In this document: positions 42,459-52,415 of the stretch, one piece after another | Layout of the letters: every line of letters starts with the position of its first letter | How positions within the stretch are numbered: position 1 is the first letter of the stretch | Assembly (NCBI GenBank): GCA_019353055.1 | Contig: JABAHL010000017.1 | Span: 1-59,151 of the forward strand | Reading direction: 5' to 3' | Origin: Faucicola osloensis_C | GTDB lineage: Bacteria; Pseudomonadota; Gammaproteobacteria; Pseudomonadales; Moraxellaceae | Length of the DNA stretch: 59,151 nt | The notes under the pieces: generated by a model | The model's database searches: none | The model's input: the letters and a program-made list of their open reading frames with translations, nothing else | Told to the model about the DNA's origin: nothing | Made by a program: the position numbers and the translations under genes

Positions 42459-44429
42459 TTATGCTGCTTTTTCAGCGGCTATTTTTTTATTCAATTCAAA
42501 AAAATCCGTTTCAAATCCCATGACTTTGTTGAATTCATCAAAAAATTTTTCTTGACGTTTATCATTAAGTATTGTTTTACCTTGCGGTAAGTCTGCAATG
42601 GTTTCTGGCGGCTTTTGAACAACACCTCGCATAATATTTAGCATTCCTTCAACATCTAAACGTTTAGGTTTAAACTCTGGCCGAATGGGTAGACCTTTGG
42701 GTGGTGTGGTGCTGGTCATGCGTTTGGCAAAAATGTCGTCTGTGTAATAGACAATTTTGTCAGCCATAATCGGTTTAGTGCGTCGCATAAGGATAATTTC
42801 TTTGGTTTGCTCCATCTCTTTAAGCTCTTGGGGTAGCATCAGTGCACGACTTTGATCTGACATACTGACGCTACCGCCTCCACCTTTACCACGGTTACGA
42901 CTGATAGATTTTCCTTTAACGGTTTCTGTGCCCAACATCCGACTATAATCTTCAGCTTCCTCCTGTTCACTAGGGGCATAGACAACTTGACACGCCATGT
43001 TTGCAAAGATTGATTTAGCCCCATCCTTACCATAAGCATCTTCAACTTGGTTCTTTGACTGGAAAATCAGCAAAAGGCGCATGTTATAACCGGCCATGTA
43101 TGCAACAGATTTTTGAATAATGCCTACTCGACCCAATGCGGTAAATTCATCCAATAGTACAAGGCATTGATATTTGAGTGTTTTATCTTGTTCGGGCAAT
43201 ACAGACGTATTGACACTTAGCAGCTGAGAGAAAAATAGATTAAGTAATTTTTCAAAGCGTTCTAAATCTGATGGTTTAATACCCACATAAATTGCTTGTC
43301 GTTTTTTACGCACTTCATCTAAACGAAAATCCGATCGAGAAGTAGCACATGCCACCATTGGATCACCAAAAATAAGTAGCTGTGAGATACAGCTTGATGA
43401 AATACCCGCTCTAGTATTATCAGAATCATTACCCGCAAATGTCATCCACGCTTCAATGCACTCAATAGAAAGGGGTCTAACCCTGGTTTCACCCGTTTCA
43501 GCATCAGTGATTGGCTTAGTCTTACGAGCTTCGATTGTTTCAACAATCCATTCATTCAGCGGTTTAGCCGGTCTAAGCAGTTTCAATGCTTCAGCAAAGG
43601 TGCAAGGTCTATCTGGCGTTTCCATCATGTAGAGGATTGTACCTATTAGCAGGCTTTGCGCCATTGAATTGAAATATGCTGTATTGCCATCAACCCCAAC
43701 CGTTGGATAAAGAATATTTGCCAAGTTTTGTAAGCCTGACATGCGTTTTGTTTCAGCTCGATCTATATAGTCCAGAGGGTTATAGCAATGACTACAATAA
43801 TCATCAGCAGATGGAGAAAATAAATAAACATCCTGGTATTGCGATCGAAAACCCGCTGTTAAATCCCAGTTCTCATTTTTAATATCTAGTACAACTACAC
43901 TATCTCTATAATGTAGTAAATTTGGTATGACAATTGAGACGCCTTTACCTGAACGCGTTGGTGCAGCAACAAAGGTAAATTCATTGCCATAGAACTCTAA
44001 AAACTTATTTTTGTATTTACCAATAAGAATTGATGGGTTGCTAGGTGTTTTTTTATTAGACTTTTCTTGTTCTTTTGGCGTTGGTATTAAACCAGTTTTT
44101 TTGATATCCATCGCGTTAGCAAATTTAGCTGAGCCGTGTAGCTCACGCTTTGGCTTTGCCAATATCGCGGCAATCATCACTATATTTAAAAATACAGGCG
44201 GTACCAAAATAGTATATTGGCTAATTCTAATTGCCTTGGCGACCGCAGGTATATCACCAAAGGCGGCTTTATACTTAAAGATAGTGTCATAACTGTATAG
44301 ACTCATTGGAATCTTTTGCCACTCAATAAAAATATAGTTTGCAAGAAAAAGTCCAGCGATTAGTCCAAGAATGGTTACAGTGCAAAAGAAAATGATGTAA
44401 ACACTCGGCTTTGTCTTAGCTTCAGCCAT
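42459..44429 (-). CDS. virD4: VirD4/TraG coupling protein
   Basis: This 656-residue T4SS coupling ATPase has two N-terminal membrane helices (about residues 10-30 and 70-90). The Walker A region is APTRSGKGVSIVIP (about 155) and Walker B is LVLLDEFTALG (about 425). It links the relaxosome to the VirB channel and drives DNA entry. It follows virB11 by three bases. Confidence 0.95.
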   Translation of the reverse strand: MAEAKTKPSVYIIFFCTVTILGLIAGLFLANYIFIEWQKIPMSLYSYDTIFKYKAAFGDIPAVAKAIRISQYTILVPPVFLNIVMIAAILAKPKRELHGSAKFANAMDIKKTGLIPTPKEQEKSNKKTPSNPSILIGKYKNKFLEFYGNEFTFVAAPTRSGKGVSIVIPNLLHYRDSVVVLDIKNENWDLTAGFRSQYQDVYLFSPSADDYCSHCYNPLDYIDRAETKRMSGLQNLANILYPTVGVDGNTAYFNSMAQSLLIGTILYMMETPDRPCTFAEALKLLRPAKPLNEWIVETIEARKTKPITDAETGETRVRPLSIECIEAWMTFAGNDSDNTRAGISSSCISQLLIFGDPMVACATSRSDFRLDEVRKKRQAIYVGIKPSDLERFEKLLNLFFSQLLSVNTSVLPEQDKTLKYQCLVLLDEFTALGRVGIIQKSVAYMAGYNMRLLLIFQSKNQVEDAYGKDGAKSIFANMACQVVYAPSEQEEAEDYSRMLGTETVKGKSISRNRGKGGGGSVSMSDQSRALMLPQELKEMEQTKEIILMRRTKPIMADKIVYYTDDIFAKRMTSTTPPKGLPIRPEFKPKRLDVEGMLNIMRGVVQKPPETIADLPQGKTILNDKRQEKFFDEFNKVMGFETDFFELNKKIAAEKAA

Positions 44430-44432
44430 AAA

Positions 44433-45554
44433 TTACCCCTGTTCGCTTTCTAGAACACTTTTACCCTTTTGCAAACGATATTTACGAACAGGGTCATAAG
44501 ACACTTCAGTGACGTAGGTATGGTCTAGAAACATAACAACATCAAGCGTTGTAAACACATCATGTAAAATTGCTTCCTTTCGCATATTAAAGCCAATAGG
44601 TGACTGTTGGATGAGTGTCGCAACCCGAGCATAGGCGGACTGACAATCATTTGCGTGAACGGTAGTAATTGAACCTGGATGTCCTGTATTTAAGGCATTG
44701 ATATAGTCATAAGCTTCATCGCTTCGTAGTTCTGTTAAAAAGATACGGTCAGGTTTCATACGCATACAGCTTTTAATAAGCTCTTTAGCAGTTATATCCG
44801 CACCGTAAAACAAATGTACATGATTAGGATGATGCGGTAGGGTTAATTCAGCGGTATCTTCAATTGTGATGATACGAGTTTCAGTTGGAACAATATCGCA
44901 AACAGCTTTAGTAAAAGTTGTTTTACCTGACCCTGTTGCACCCACTAGTACAATATTTTGTTTGTGTTTAACCGCCAATTCGATAAACTTTTTGATATCA
45001 CGAGTGGCTTTTGCATATAGCATCTCAAGCTCGAAAAGCTGTAGATGAACTCCGTTAGGTATTGCCAACTCACGGTTTAAACGTTCAATTTGGATTTGTT
45101 CTTGCTCGATCATCTTTTTATAAAAATCTGGCACGATAGTGTTTGCCGTCTTAAATGACGACATATCAAACCATCGAGACAATCTGTCTGATAAAAAGTA
45201 ATCATTGAGAGTGAAACGTGTATCAGAAGGACGACGTACTGTCATTGCAACAGTATCACGCTCACAAGCTGACGGTATGACAACTTGGCCACGCTGTCCA
45301 TCAGGTAATACACCCGAACAAATAGGAGAATGGGTCAATATTTCAGTGCCATTGAAAATAGCAAAAGCATTTGCAATTAGGTTAGACAAATTTTTACTAA
45401 GCTTTGGTGCATCATGCTTTTGCCAACCTTGACTATTTTCTGTCCAAATCTCAAAGGGTCGATTGACGGCAACTTCAGTGTATTGCGGGTCGTCTAAAAA
45501 AGATTGCAATCCACTTTCCGCCAAATAACCTCGTAGTAAACTGTCTCCAGCCAT
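44433..45554 (-). CDS. virB11: VirB11-family secretion ATPase
   Basis: This 373-residue hexameric ATPase has Walker A VGATGSGKTT (about residue 206), a Glu-rich segment ITIEDTAELTLPHHPNHVHL typical of the family, MKPDRIFLTELRSDEAYDY, and GHPGSITTVHAND (His box). It works with VirB4 to power pilus assembly and substrate transfer. It lies after the adhesin gene, which separates it from virB10. Confidence 0.95.
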   Translation of the reverse strand: MAGDSLLRGYLAESGLQSFLDDPQYTEVAVNRPFEIWTENSQGWQKHDAPKLSKNLSNLIANAFAIFNGTEILTHSPICSGVLPDGQRGQVVIPSACERDTVAMTVRRPSDTRFTLNDYFLSDRLSRWFDMSSFKTANTIVPDFYKKMIEQEQIQIERLNRELAIPNGVHLQLFELEMLYAKATRDIKKFIELAVKHKQNIVLVGATGSGKTTFTKAVCDIVPTETRIITIEDTAELTLPHHPNHVHLFYGADITAKELIKSCMRMKPDRIFLTELRSDEAYDYINALNTGHPGSITTVHANDCQSAYARVATLIQQSPIGFNMRKEAILHDVFTTLDVVMFLDHTYVTEVSYDPVRKYRLQKGKSVLESEQG

Positions 45555-45628
45555 TTTGTTACTCTCTCAAAGTATTTGATAAAATGAGAGCGTAACGCTC
45601 TCATTTTTTGTTAAATTAGCTGAGGAAA

Positions 45629-48600
45629 TTATTTCCAGCGGAAGCCTACACCAGCCCCGAAGGTAGCATCACCCGCAGTAGAATACGATGAACCAAACTT
45701 GAATGAATATTTGCCCGATTCATCTGTACCAGTAAATCCAACTGATACTGCACTTTGACCGTTATAATAGCCTGTACCCATCGATACCATTTTGACACCG
45801 GCTTCAGTAATTGTTGGCATCATTGCGAAGGCAACTGAAGACGCTATGCCACCACTTAATGATTTATCTAGGTCGTTAACTCGATGGCCAAGATTTTTGA
45901 TATCGGTGGTATTCTGTGATATCTGAACATTTTGCTTTTCATCAATAATCGTCTGTCTTTCTAGCATCTGTTTATTGGCAGTGTTTACATTAGTCACCAA
46001 AGTTTCAAATCGGCTGTTGACAATAGTATTCAAACCATCGATACGGCCATTTGTGGCCACATTTTGATTGTCGGCCGTGGCTTTATTTTGTGCGATGACG
46101 CTATCTTGTTGAACGTTTTTGTCATCAAGACGGGCGGCTTCAGCGGTAATGCGCTCATTCGTCGCTACGTGATTAGCGTCAGCTGTCGCCTTGTTACTGG
46201 TAACTTGGGCTTGAAGCACATTATCACGGTCAATCGATGCCTGGTTATTGGTATCAACTTTGGTGTTGGTGTCTGCAATGGCTTTGTCAGTAGCTGATTT
46301 ATTGTCAGCAACGACTGTCGTTAAACCATCGATACGGCCATTTGTAGCCACATTTTGATTGTCGGCCGTGGCTTTATTTTGTGCGATGACGCTATCTTGT
46401 TGAGCGTTTTTGTCATCAAGACGGGCGGCTTCAGCGGTAATGCGCTCATTCGTCGCTACGTGATTAGCGTCAGCTGTCGCCTTATTGCTGGTAACTTGGG
46501 CTTGAAGCACATTATCACGATCAATCGATGCCTGGTCATTGGTATCAACTTTGGTGTTGGTGTCTGCAATGGCTTTGTCCAATGCTGTATCTTTGTTTGC
46601 AAGGGTATCAGCCACTTGAAACAACTGACTGCCATTAACAGCATCAGTAGACGTCGTTGATAGTTTACCTGCTGCTACGTTGATAATTTGTCGTTCACCA
46701 TCTGTAGCACCTACCGACACAACGCCAACTGGTGCAGAACCAGCAAAACTACCTGTTTCAACACCACCAACGGTTGTATTTACTACTTGAGTGGCTGCTT
46801 TATCTGTTGAGTTATTACCCAATACAACAGAATTAGCTTGTGTAGTGGTGACATTATTACCAAAGACAAATACATTGTCTTGAGCCACAGTATTGTTATT
46901 ACCAAAGGCGTAAGAGCCGTTACCACTAACAACGTTTGGATCACCAAATGCGCCACTGTTGTTACCACTGACCAGATGCCCAGTACCGATTGCAATTGAG
47001 TTATTGCCAGTAACTGTACTACCATTACCAATTGCTACCGCGGTATCAGTTGAGCTAATATTTTTAAGCTTTTCATCATACTTTGCGATGATTTGTTGGT
47101 CACGAATCTGTCCGTCATTTGCAGTTTGCTCTATTTGAGCTGCTAAAATATTGTCCATGCTGTCAAGTTGGTTATTTTTGGCATCCTGCATAGCCTTATT
47201 GTCCAACACCGTTTTATTGGTAGCGGCAATTGCAGCGTCGGTCGCCAATTTATTAGCATTCACAATATTGTTAGTATCACTGATAGATTTATCTGTTGCT
47301 GCTTTATTGGCAATTATTGTCTTATCTTGTTCAGCATTTTTGGTGTCATTAACTAACTGATTTGAGGCGATAGTTGCATCCTGTCTAGCATTTTCAGCTA
47401 CTACGGTTGCGTGCTGTGAGTCAGATATAGTTTTGTTAAGAGCTATCAGATTGTCTTGGTCTGAATTTTTGGCATCGTTAGCCGCTTTATTGGCAGCTAC
47501 GATACTGTTAGTCATGGCAATTGCGTTGTCATGCTCTAGGTCTTTTTTAATTAAACCGCTAATGTCAGTATCCGCTTTTGCGATTTGATTACTAATATTT
47601 GTAATATTCGTTGCATTAGTGCTAGTTTGATTTTGCAGGACGTCAATTGCAATATCCTGAGCTGCATTTTTACTATCCTGAGCGGTTTTATTATCAGCAA
47701 CGACTGTCGCCAAACTATCAATACGACCATTCGTAGCGGCATTCTGATTGTCAGCTGTCGCCTTATTGCTGGTAACTTGGGTTTGAAGCACATTATCACG
47801 GTCAATCGATGCCTGGTTATTGGTATCAACTTTGGTGTTGGTGTCTGCAATGGCTTTGTCAGTAGCTGATTTATTGTCAGCAATAAGCTTATCCTGAACA
47901 GCATTAGCAGCATCGACGGTAGATTTGTCAGCCTTAGCGTTGATCGCGGCATCCTGTGAAGCGTTTTTGCTATCTACCGCAATCTGGTCTGCTTTGGTAT
48001 TGATAGCGGCATCTTGTTCAATATTTTTGTTGTCCGCAGCATTTGCTTGGAGCTTAAGATTATTGATCTCAGTGTCCTGAGCCGCATTTTTATTGTCCTG
48101 AGCAGTTTTATTGTCAGCGATCACCTTATCCTGAGCAGCATTGACAGCATCGACGGTAGACTTATCAGCTTTAGCATTGATCGCAGCATCCTGTGAAGCG
48201 TTTTTGCTATCTACCGCAATTTGGTCTGCCTTGGCATTAATTCTCTGTGCATTGGTTGCTACATTTGCATTCGTCGCATCTAAATCAGATTGGTTAGCCT
48301 TGGTTGAGATAACAGTATTTTGGGCTTGATTTTGAGCATCAACATATGCTTTATCAGCTTTACCTTCTATAACCGAATCTTGAATTAGATTCTGAGCATC
48401 GACATAACTCGTGTCCGCTTTGGTGCCAACTATGGCATTAGTTAAATCTAAAGATGTTTGATCGGCTTTATTACCAATAGCCGCATCTTGGGCGTTATTT
48501 TTCGCATCTACATAAGTTGTTGCTGCAAGACCTGATATATCAACGACTGGTATTGAATTAACCTGATTTTGTAATGCCGTTAAAGCACTTTTATCTGCTT

Positions 48601-49678
48601 TATTGTTTTGCAAGTCAGTGATTTGCTGTGCTTGGACTGAATTTTGTTGGTCAGCTGTCGCTTTATTATCAGTAATTTGTTTTTGTAGCATTGCATCAGT
48701 ATTTTGCAAGTTACCGATAGCTGTATCTTGAGCTGTATTTTTAGCTGTATTAGCTAAAATCGCTGTGTTTTGTGTGGCATTTTGACTATCAACATATGAT
48801 TTATCTGCCTTTGTGTTATTAAGGTCAGTAATCTGCTGGGTTTGAGTGGCATCCGTTTGATTGTTAGTGTTGATCTGATTTTGCAGGTCAACGTCTTTTT
48901 GTTTGAGGAGTGCAATATCTTGTTCTGCGGTAGCTAAATCTGAACGTGTATCTGTACTAGATTGGGTAATATTGGATATCGCTGCATTTAACTGTTGAAC
49001 GTTTACTGCATCTGTGGCTTGTGTACCAGCGGCTACATTGGTAATTTGGCGTTTCAATGTATCTGAACCAACTGACACAGTGTAATCACGATAGTTTGTT
49101 GAAAAATCACCTAAAGTAGCCGAGAGTGTTGCTTCTGAATTTATGAAATTGCCAACAACTGTAGAGTTTAGCCCCGTTTGGGTATTGCTAGTACCGACAA
49201 CAACAGTGTTGTTTCCTACTACCTTATTATACGAACCATTTATTATCGAGTCATTCCCATTTAGGTCATTACTAACACCTGTAATTACTCTTGCTGTGGG
49301 TGAGAGGTTTCCGCCACCGCCCATACCACCATTGATAGGAAAACCCCTAGTGACATTACTTATACCATAGATTACTTCCCCGTAAGTTTTTTTGGTGGGG
49401 TCAAAACCAACGTAGTTTTCTGAACCTGCATAATCTGCTACATTTTTATCACCCACAATAACGTATTGGGCGGGGTCGCCACCAATACCAGCCCCAATAG
49501 GGTCATATACATTGCTTGTACCCGCCTTATAATTAGCATAAGAAGCATTACTTAGTAGCATAAAACTTAATGATGCTATAGCACCAACTACACGCCCTTT
49601 CTTAGCCCCTTTTGCGATTTCGCTGGCAACCGTCATGTTGCCATCTCGATTTTTTACTACACTGTAAATCTTATTCAT
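45629..49678 (-). CDS. YadA-type trimeric autotransporter adhesin inside the T4SS operon
   Basis: This 1349-residue protein starts with an extended signal peptide region (MNKIYSVVKNRDGN, then a hydrophobic stretch ending in NASYA). It continues with a long coiled-coil stalk made of many repeats (DKSxVDA, NAAQDKxI, ADxKNASQDAAI). A YadA-like head segment (GNGSTVTGNNSIAIGTGH) and two HANS-type connectors (TDAVNVQQL, TDAVNGSQL) are present. The C-terminal beta-barrel anchor ends GAGVGFRWK. The start at 49678 has GAGG upstream; an open TTG at 49684 is less likely. It lies between virB10 and virB11, so it is very likely made with the conjugation machine. Near-identical internal repeats are present. 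Confidence 0.93.
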   Translation of the reverse strand: MNKIYSVVKNRDGNMTVASEIAKGAKKGRVVGAIASLSFMLLSNASYANYKAGTSNVYDPIGAGIGGDPAQYVIVGDKNVADYAGSENYVGFDPTKKTYGEVIYGISNVTRGFPINGGMGGGGNLSPTARVITGVSNDLNGNDSIINGSYNKVVGNNTVVVGTSNTQTGLNSTVVGNFINSEATLSATLGDFSTNYRDYTVSVGSDTLKRQITNVAAGTQATDAVNVQQLNAAISNITQSSTDTRSDLATAEQDIALLKQKDVDLQNQINTNNQTDATQTQQITDLNNTKADKSYVDSQNATQNTAILANTAKNTAQDTAIGNLQNTDAMLQKQITDNKATADQQNSVQAQQITDLQNNKADKSALTALQNQVNSIPVVDISGLAATTYVDAKNNAQDAAIGNKADQTSLDLTNAIVGTKADTSYVDAQNLIQDSVIEGKADKAYVDAQNQAQNTVISTKANQSDLDATNANVATNAQRINAKADQIAVDSKNASQDAAINAKADKSTVDAVNAAQDKVIADNKTAQDNKNAAQDTEINNLKLQANAADNKNIEQDAAINTKADQIAVDSKNASQDAAINAKADKSTVDAANAVQDKLIADNKSATDKAIADTNTKVDTNNQASIDRDNVLQTQVTSNKATADNQNAATNGRIDSLATVVADNKTAQDSKNAAQDIAIDVLQNQTSTNATNITNISNQIAKADTDISGLIKKDLEHDNAIAMTNSIVAANKAANDAKNSDQDNLIALNKTISDSQHATVVAENARQDATIASNQLVNDTKNAEQDKTIIANKAATDKSISDTNNIVNANKLATDAAIAATNKTVLDNKAMQDAKNNQLDSMDNILAAQIEQTANDGQIRDQQIIAKYDEKLKNISSTDTAVAIGNGSTVTGNNSIAIGTGHLVSGNNSGAFGDPNVVSGNGSYAFGNNNTVAQDNVFVFGNNVTTTQANSVVLGNNSTDKAATQVVNTTVGGVETGSFAGSAPVGVVSVGATDGERQIINVAAGKLSTTSTDAVNGSQLFQVADTLANKDTALDKAIADTNTKVDTNDQASIDRDNVLQAQVTSNKATADANHVATNERITAEAARLDDKNAQQDSVIAQNKATADNQNVATNGRIDGLTTVVADNKSATDKAIADTNTKVDTNNQASIDRDNVLQAQVTSNKATADANHVATNERITAEAARLDDKNVQQDSVIAQNKATADNQNVATNGRIDGLNTIVNSRFETLVTNVNTANKQMLERQTIIDEKQNVQISQNTTDIKNLGHRVNDLDKSLSGGIASSVAFAMMPTITEAGVKMVSMGTGYYNGQSAVSVGFTGTDESGKYSFKFGSSYSTAGDATFGAGVGFRWK
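46032..46579. repeat. Tandem 291-bp repeat within the adhesin stalk
   Basis: The block starting AAACCATCGATACGGCC at 46032 recurs at 46323 with only a few differences and runs to about 46579, so the period is 291 bp (97 codons). A diverged partial copy lies near 47700-47880. The repeat keeps the reading frame and lengthens the coiled-coil stalk; such blocks expand and contract by recombination. Confidence 0.85.
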
Positions 49679-49780
49679 GAACAAACCTCATTATTGATTA
49701 ATTGGATTAACTTGCTTTTCCTTAACTAACGTTTCGCTAATTAAAGGTTTTGTAACCGCGCTAAAAATTCATCTATAATT

Positions 49781-49817
49781 GAGGTGTTCAAGGAAGTGGA
49801 ATTTTTTTGAACACCTC
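49781..49817. terminator. 11-bp inverted repeat upstream of the adhesin
   Basis: The arms GAGGTGTTCAA and TTGAACACCTC are separated by 15 bases. A weaker GAAAGC/GCTTTC hairpin follows at 49818-49850. They lie in the 248-bp gap before the adhesin start and may attenuate operon transcription or structure the adhesin leader. No clear T run is present on the operon strand, so termination is uncertain. Confidence 0.45.
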
Positions 49818-49926
49818 GAAAGCTCCTTGGTTGCTGCCTTGGGGCTTTCATCTTTTAGACCTTGATGATACGATTTCCTGTTATCTGCTAATTTCTCCTA
49901 TCTGCATTTAAGTACCTTTTAGCTAT

Positions 49927-50073
49927 TTACTGAATTTGCCGGATCATTAAACTTGCTGTTAAACTACCTAAAGCGATTAGACCCAACACTAGCGCACCAA
50001 AAAAGCCATTTTTATGTCCACGGGCAAATTCTGTAAGCTTATTATCGCTTACTACGTTATATATAAAATTCAT
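49927..50073 (-). CDS. 48-aa membrane protein between virB10 and the adhesin
   Basis: This frame of 48 codons starts MNFIYNVVSDNKLTEFARG and continues with one Gly/Leu-rich membrane helix (FFGALVLGLIALGSL) and a short basic tail. A strong AAGGAG site lies seven bases before the ATG. It is not a family I recognise. Position suggests a small T4SS or adhesin accessory protein. Confidence 0.6.
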   Translation of the reverse strand: MNFIYNVVSDNKLTEFARGHKNGFFGALVLGLIALGSLTASLMIRQIQ

Positions 50074-50124
50074 TCAATTCTCCTTGGTCACCGTGCTGTC
50101 GCTCAATCTCAATATCTTTCAAAA

Positions 50125-51585
50125 CTAACGTTTAACTACTCGATAGACACTGCTAAAATCAACGTCTCTGGCAACCAAAATATTTAATATCGCACCCTGG
50201 TTAACAATTGCAGTCGGTGGCATATTAATTGTGTTGTTTAATGCTTTCTCTGCCATACTTTCTACCGTATTCGTCGAATTACTGACAGTGGTATTATTAC
50301 TGCCACTAGTATCACTATTGCCTTCCCATCGTTTAGATGCTGCTGCTAGGCCATCTTGAATGATAGACAACATGATTGAACTACCAAATCGTTTAAGGAA
50401 ATGGTTATTAACTTTTGCGCCAATCCCCATTTCACCAAGCTGTCCAGTGGCTGGGCTATCAATATTGATTGAAATGCCCTTGGGTGTTTCAATTTTTGTC
50501 CATAGCACTGAGACTCTGGCTTGTCCTTGTTGAATTTGTGTATTTTGTTCACCAAAGACGGTTGAGCCACGTTCAATAAGTAAAGTTTTACCGTTTGCTG
50601 AGTAAACATCCTTTGAGATCTGACAAGCCGTAAAACCTTGATAGGTACTGTCAATTTTTGTTTTAAGCACACAAGGGATTGAGGTGCCTTTAACTAACAA
50701 CATATTCGTGTTAGCTCGCTTTCCTGCCTCACCATCCGCTAGAATTGTTGGGGTTAAGCTATTAGCAAGTTTACCTTGTCTCTGCCCTACAGCTGTATTG
50801 GTCGCTGTCACTTTAACCGCATTAACGTCCACCAATACGTTTGAATCCGCACCTTTTGGTACAGCTATTTGGGTTGTAGCAGACTCTAAGTTAGAGACTG
50901 GTGTTGTTTCAGATCGAGATTTGCTACCGCCCATCTCGATAGGGTTAAATGATGCCGTGGATGGAGTATTTGGCACTGGGGCAGGTGTTACGTAGTCTCT
51001 ACCTGCAACTAAACTATCGCTACTGCTATATTTTGGCCGCGGGGTGGGTGGTGGCGTTATTGGCTCGACAGGTTCAATATAATTAGAATGCGTCGCCATC
51101 GGTGCATTTGAGACAGTCGCTGATGTCACATCTGTAGGCAATGATGTTTGCGCTCCCGCGGGTGGCGGTAGTTCCTGAAAATTAGATTTTTCAATTTCTT
51201 TCTGGTCTTTAGCGATATCAACGCCATTACCTGTTGCCATCTGTTTCTGCGCCTGAGCCGCTTGCTGAGCTTCAATGGCTTTGCTTTCGGCTCTTTTTTC
51301 TTGATAGCGTCCGACCGTACCACCTATGCCAATGAGTGAAATCAAGGTGCCTATTACAGCCGCTATCGCAAATTTAAATTTACGATTATTACCCGTATCG
51401 CGCTCATTTGAATTTGCAGATGGTATCTCATCGGTTTCAGGGTCATTTGCAATGTCACTGTCTGCAATTTGCTTTTGCGTTTTTTCATCCAAGGGAATTT
51501 TGTCAAAGTCCGTTGCGGTAATGACATTTTCTTCTTGTATTTGCGTCTCTGGTTGAGCCTGCTCTTTACGTTTGAATAGTTTCAC
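50125..51585 (-). CDS. virB10: VirB10-like T4SS energy-sensing channel protein
   Basis: This 486-residue protein has a cytoplasmic acidic N terminus, one membrane helix (about residues 72-92), a long Pro-rich periplasmic region and the C-terminal TrbI/VirB10 domain (LLVKGTSIPCVLKTKIDS, RGSTVFGEQ, ISINIDSPATGQLGEMG). It spans both membranes and gates the core complex made with VirB7 and VirB9. Confidence 0.95.
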   Translation of the reverse strand: MKLFKRKEQAQPETQIQEENVITATDFDKIPLDEKTQKQIADSDIANDPETDEIPSANSNERDTGNNRKFKFAIAAVIGTLISLIGIGGTVGRYQEKRAESKAIEAQQAAQAQKQMATGNGVDIAKDQKEIEKSNFQELPPPAGAQTSLPTDVTSATVSNAPMATHSNYIEPVEPITPPPTPRPKYSSSDSLVAGRDYVTPAPVPNTPSTASFNPIEMGGSKSRSETTPVSNLESATTQIAVPKGADSNVLVDVNAVKVTATNTAVGQRQGKLANSLTPTILADGEAGKRANTNMLLVKGTSIPCVLKTKIDSTYQGFTACQISKDVYSANGKTLLIERGSTVFGEQNTQIQQGQARVSVLWTKIETPKGISINIDSPATGQLGEMGIGAKVNNHFLKRFGSSIMLSIIQDGLAAASKRWEGNSDTSGSNNTTVSNSTNTVESMAEKALNNTINMPPTAIVNQGAILNILVARDVDFSSVYRVVKR

Positions 51586-51599
51586 TAGTTGATTCCTTA

Positions 51600-52415
51600 C
51601 TATTGCTCAACACGGATAAAGTCTTTGCTAGATGTACCCGTTGTATTGAATTTAGGTAATTTATTTTGTTGATTACCTAATTCGCCAACGGCCTTACCCA
51701 AGCGTAAGTAATAACGATAGCCAATTTCTTGTAGTACTAATGTATCTCCTTCTATATGGCTATTAACTAACGTTTCTGTATTATCGGGCAAGACACGGTA
51801 TATGGTCGGTATATCCCCAGCATGTGCGAATTTGACGTAGGTAAATCTTCCATTATCCCAAACATTTGTAGGCTTAAGTTCAGCAGCTCCTCGATACACA
51901 TACCCAGTATTAATATCAGCATCAATCAATATTTCATGATTATTTTCATCTGTATTTATTACTTGTAAAAATGCGGGCATTACTGGTGTCTGCGGCTTAG
52001 CGGGTGCACTTTCTTCAGGATAATTAAAGCGAGCAATATAGGTTGACGCTTCACTTGGTTGAGCAGTCTTCAACTGAAAGGCATAAGTTCTTTTATTGGT
52101 TACTAGCACAATGTTAGTATCAGCATTTTCAGCAATTGGTTTAAAGAAGATATTTCTACCTTTTACTGCTAGGCTCCAAGATTTAGCATCGCCCATACCT
52201 AAGCCACTGCTGTCATCAATTTCTTCCCCATCTTCTAGCTGTATTAATGAAGAATAACCAAGTTTTGCCTTTACCGCGTATACCGTACTTGGGTTATAGT
52301 CAAATACCTGTACCCGAGCATCGTCACCAACAACGCGTGGATATTGTTCTGCATAAGCGGTGGTTATGATGCCTACGCCCAATGATAAGGAAAGTAATAT
52401 TTGCTTAATCATCAC
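51600..52415 (-). CDS. virB9: VirB9-like outer-membrane core complex protein
   Basis: This 271-residue protein has a signal peptide (to about TTAYA), an N-terminal VirB9/CagX domain (YPRVVGDDARVQVFDYNPS) and a C-terminal domain with YRGAAELKPTNVWDNGRFTYV and YRYYLRLG. It forms the outer core with VirB7 and VirB10. It overlaps the virB8 stop by four bases. Confidence 0.95.
   Translation of the reverse strand: MMIKQILLSLSLGVGIITTAYAEQYPRVVGDDARVQVFDYNPSTVYAVKAKLGYSSLIQLEDGEEIDDSSGLGMGDAKSWSLAVKGRNIFFKPIAENADTNIVLVTNKRTYAFQLKTAQPSEASTYIARFNYPEESAPAKPQTPVMPAFLQVINTDENNHEILIDADINTGYVYRGAAELKPTNVWDNGRFTYVKFAHAGDIPTIYRVLPDNTETLVNSHIEGDTLVLQEIGYRYYLRLGKAVGELGNQQNKLPKFNTTGTSSKDFIRVEQ

Noticed and set aside
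46064..48329. Several plus-strand frames opposite the adhesin
   Set aside because: They recur with the adhesin DNA repeats and are mirror frames of the low-complexity coiled coil.
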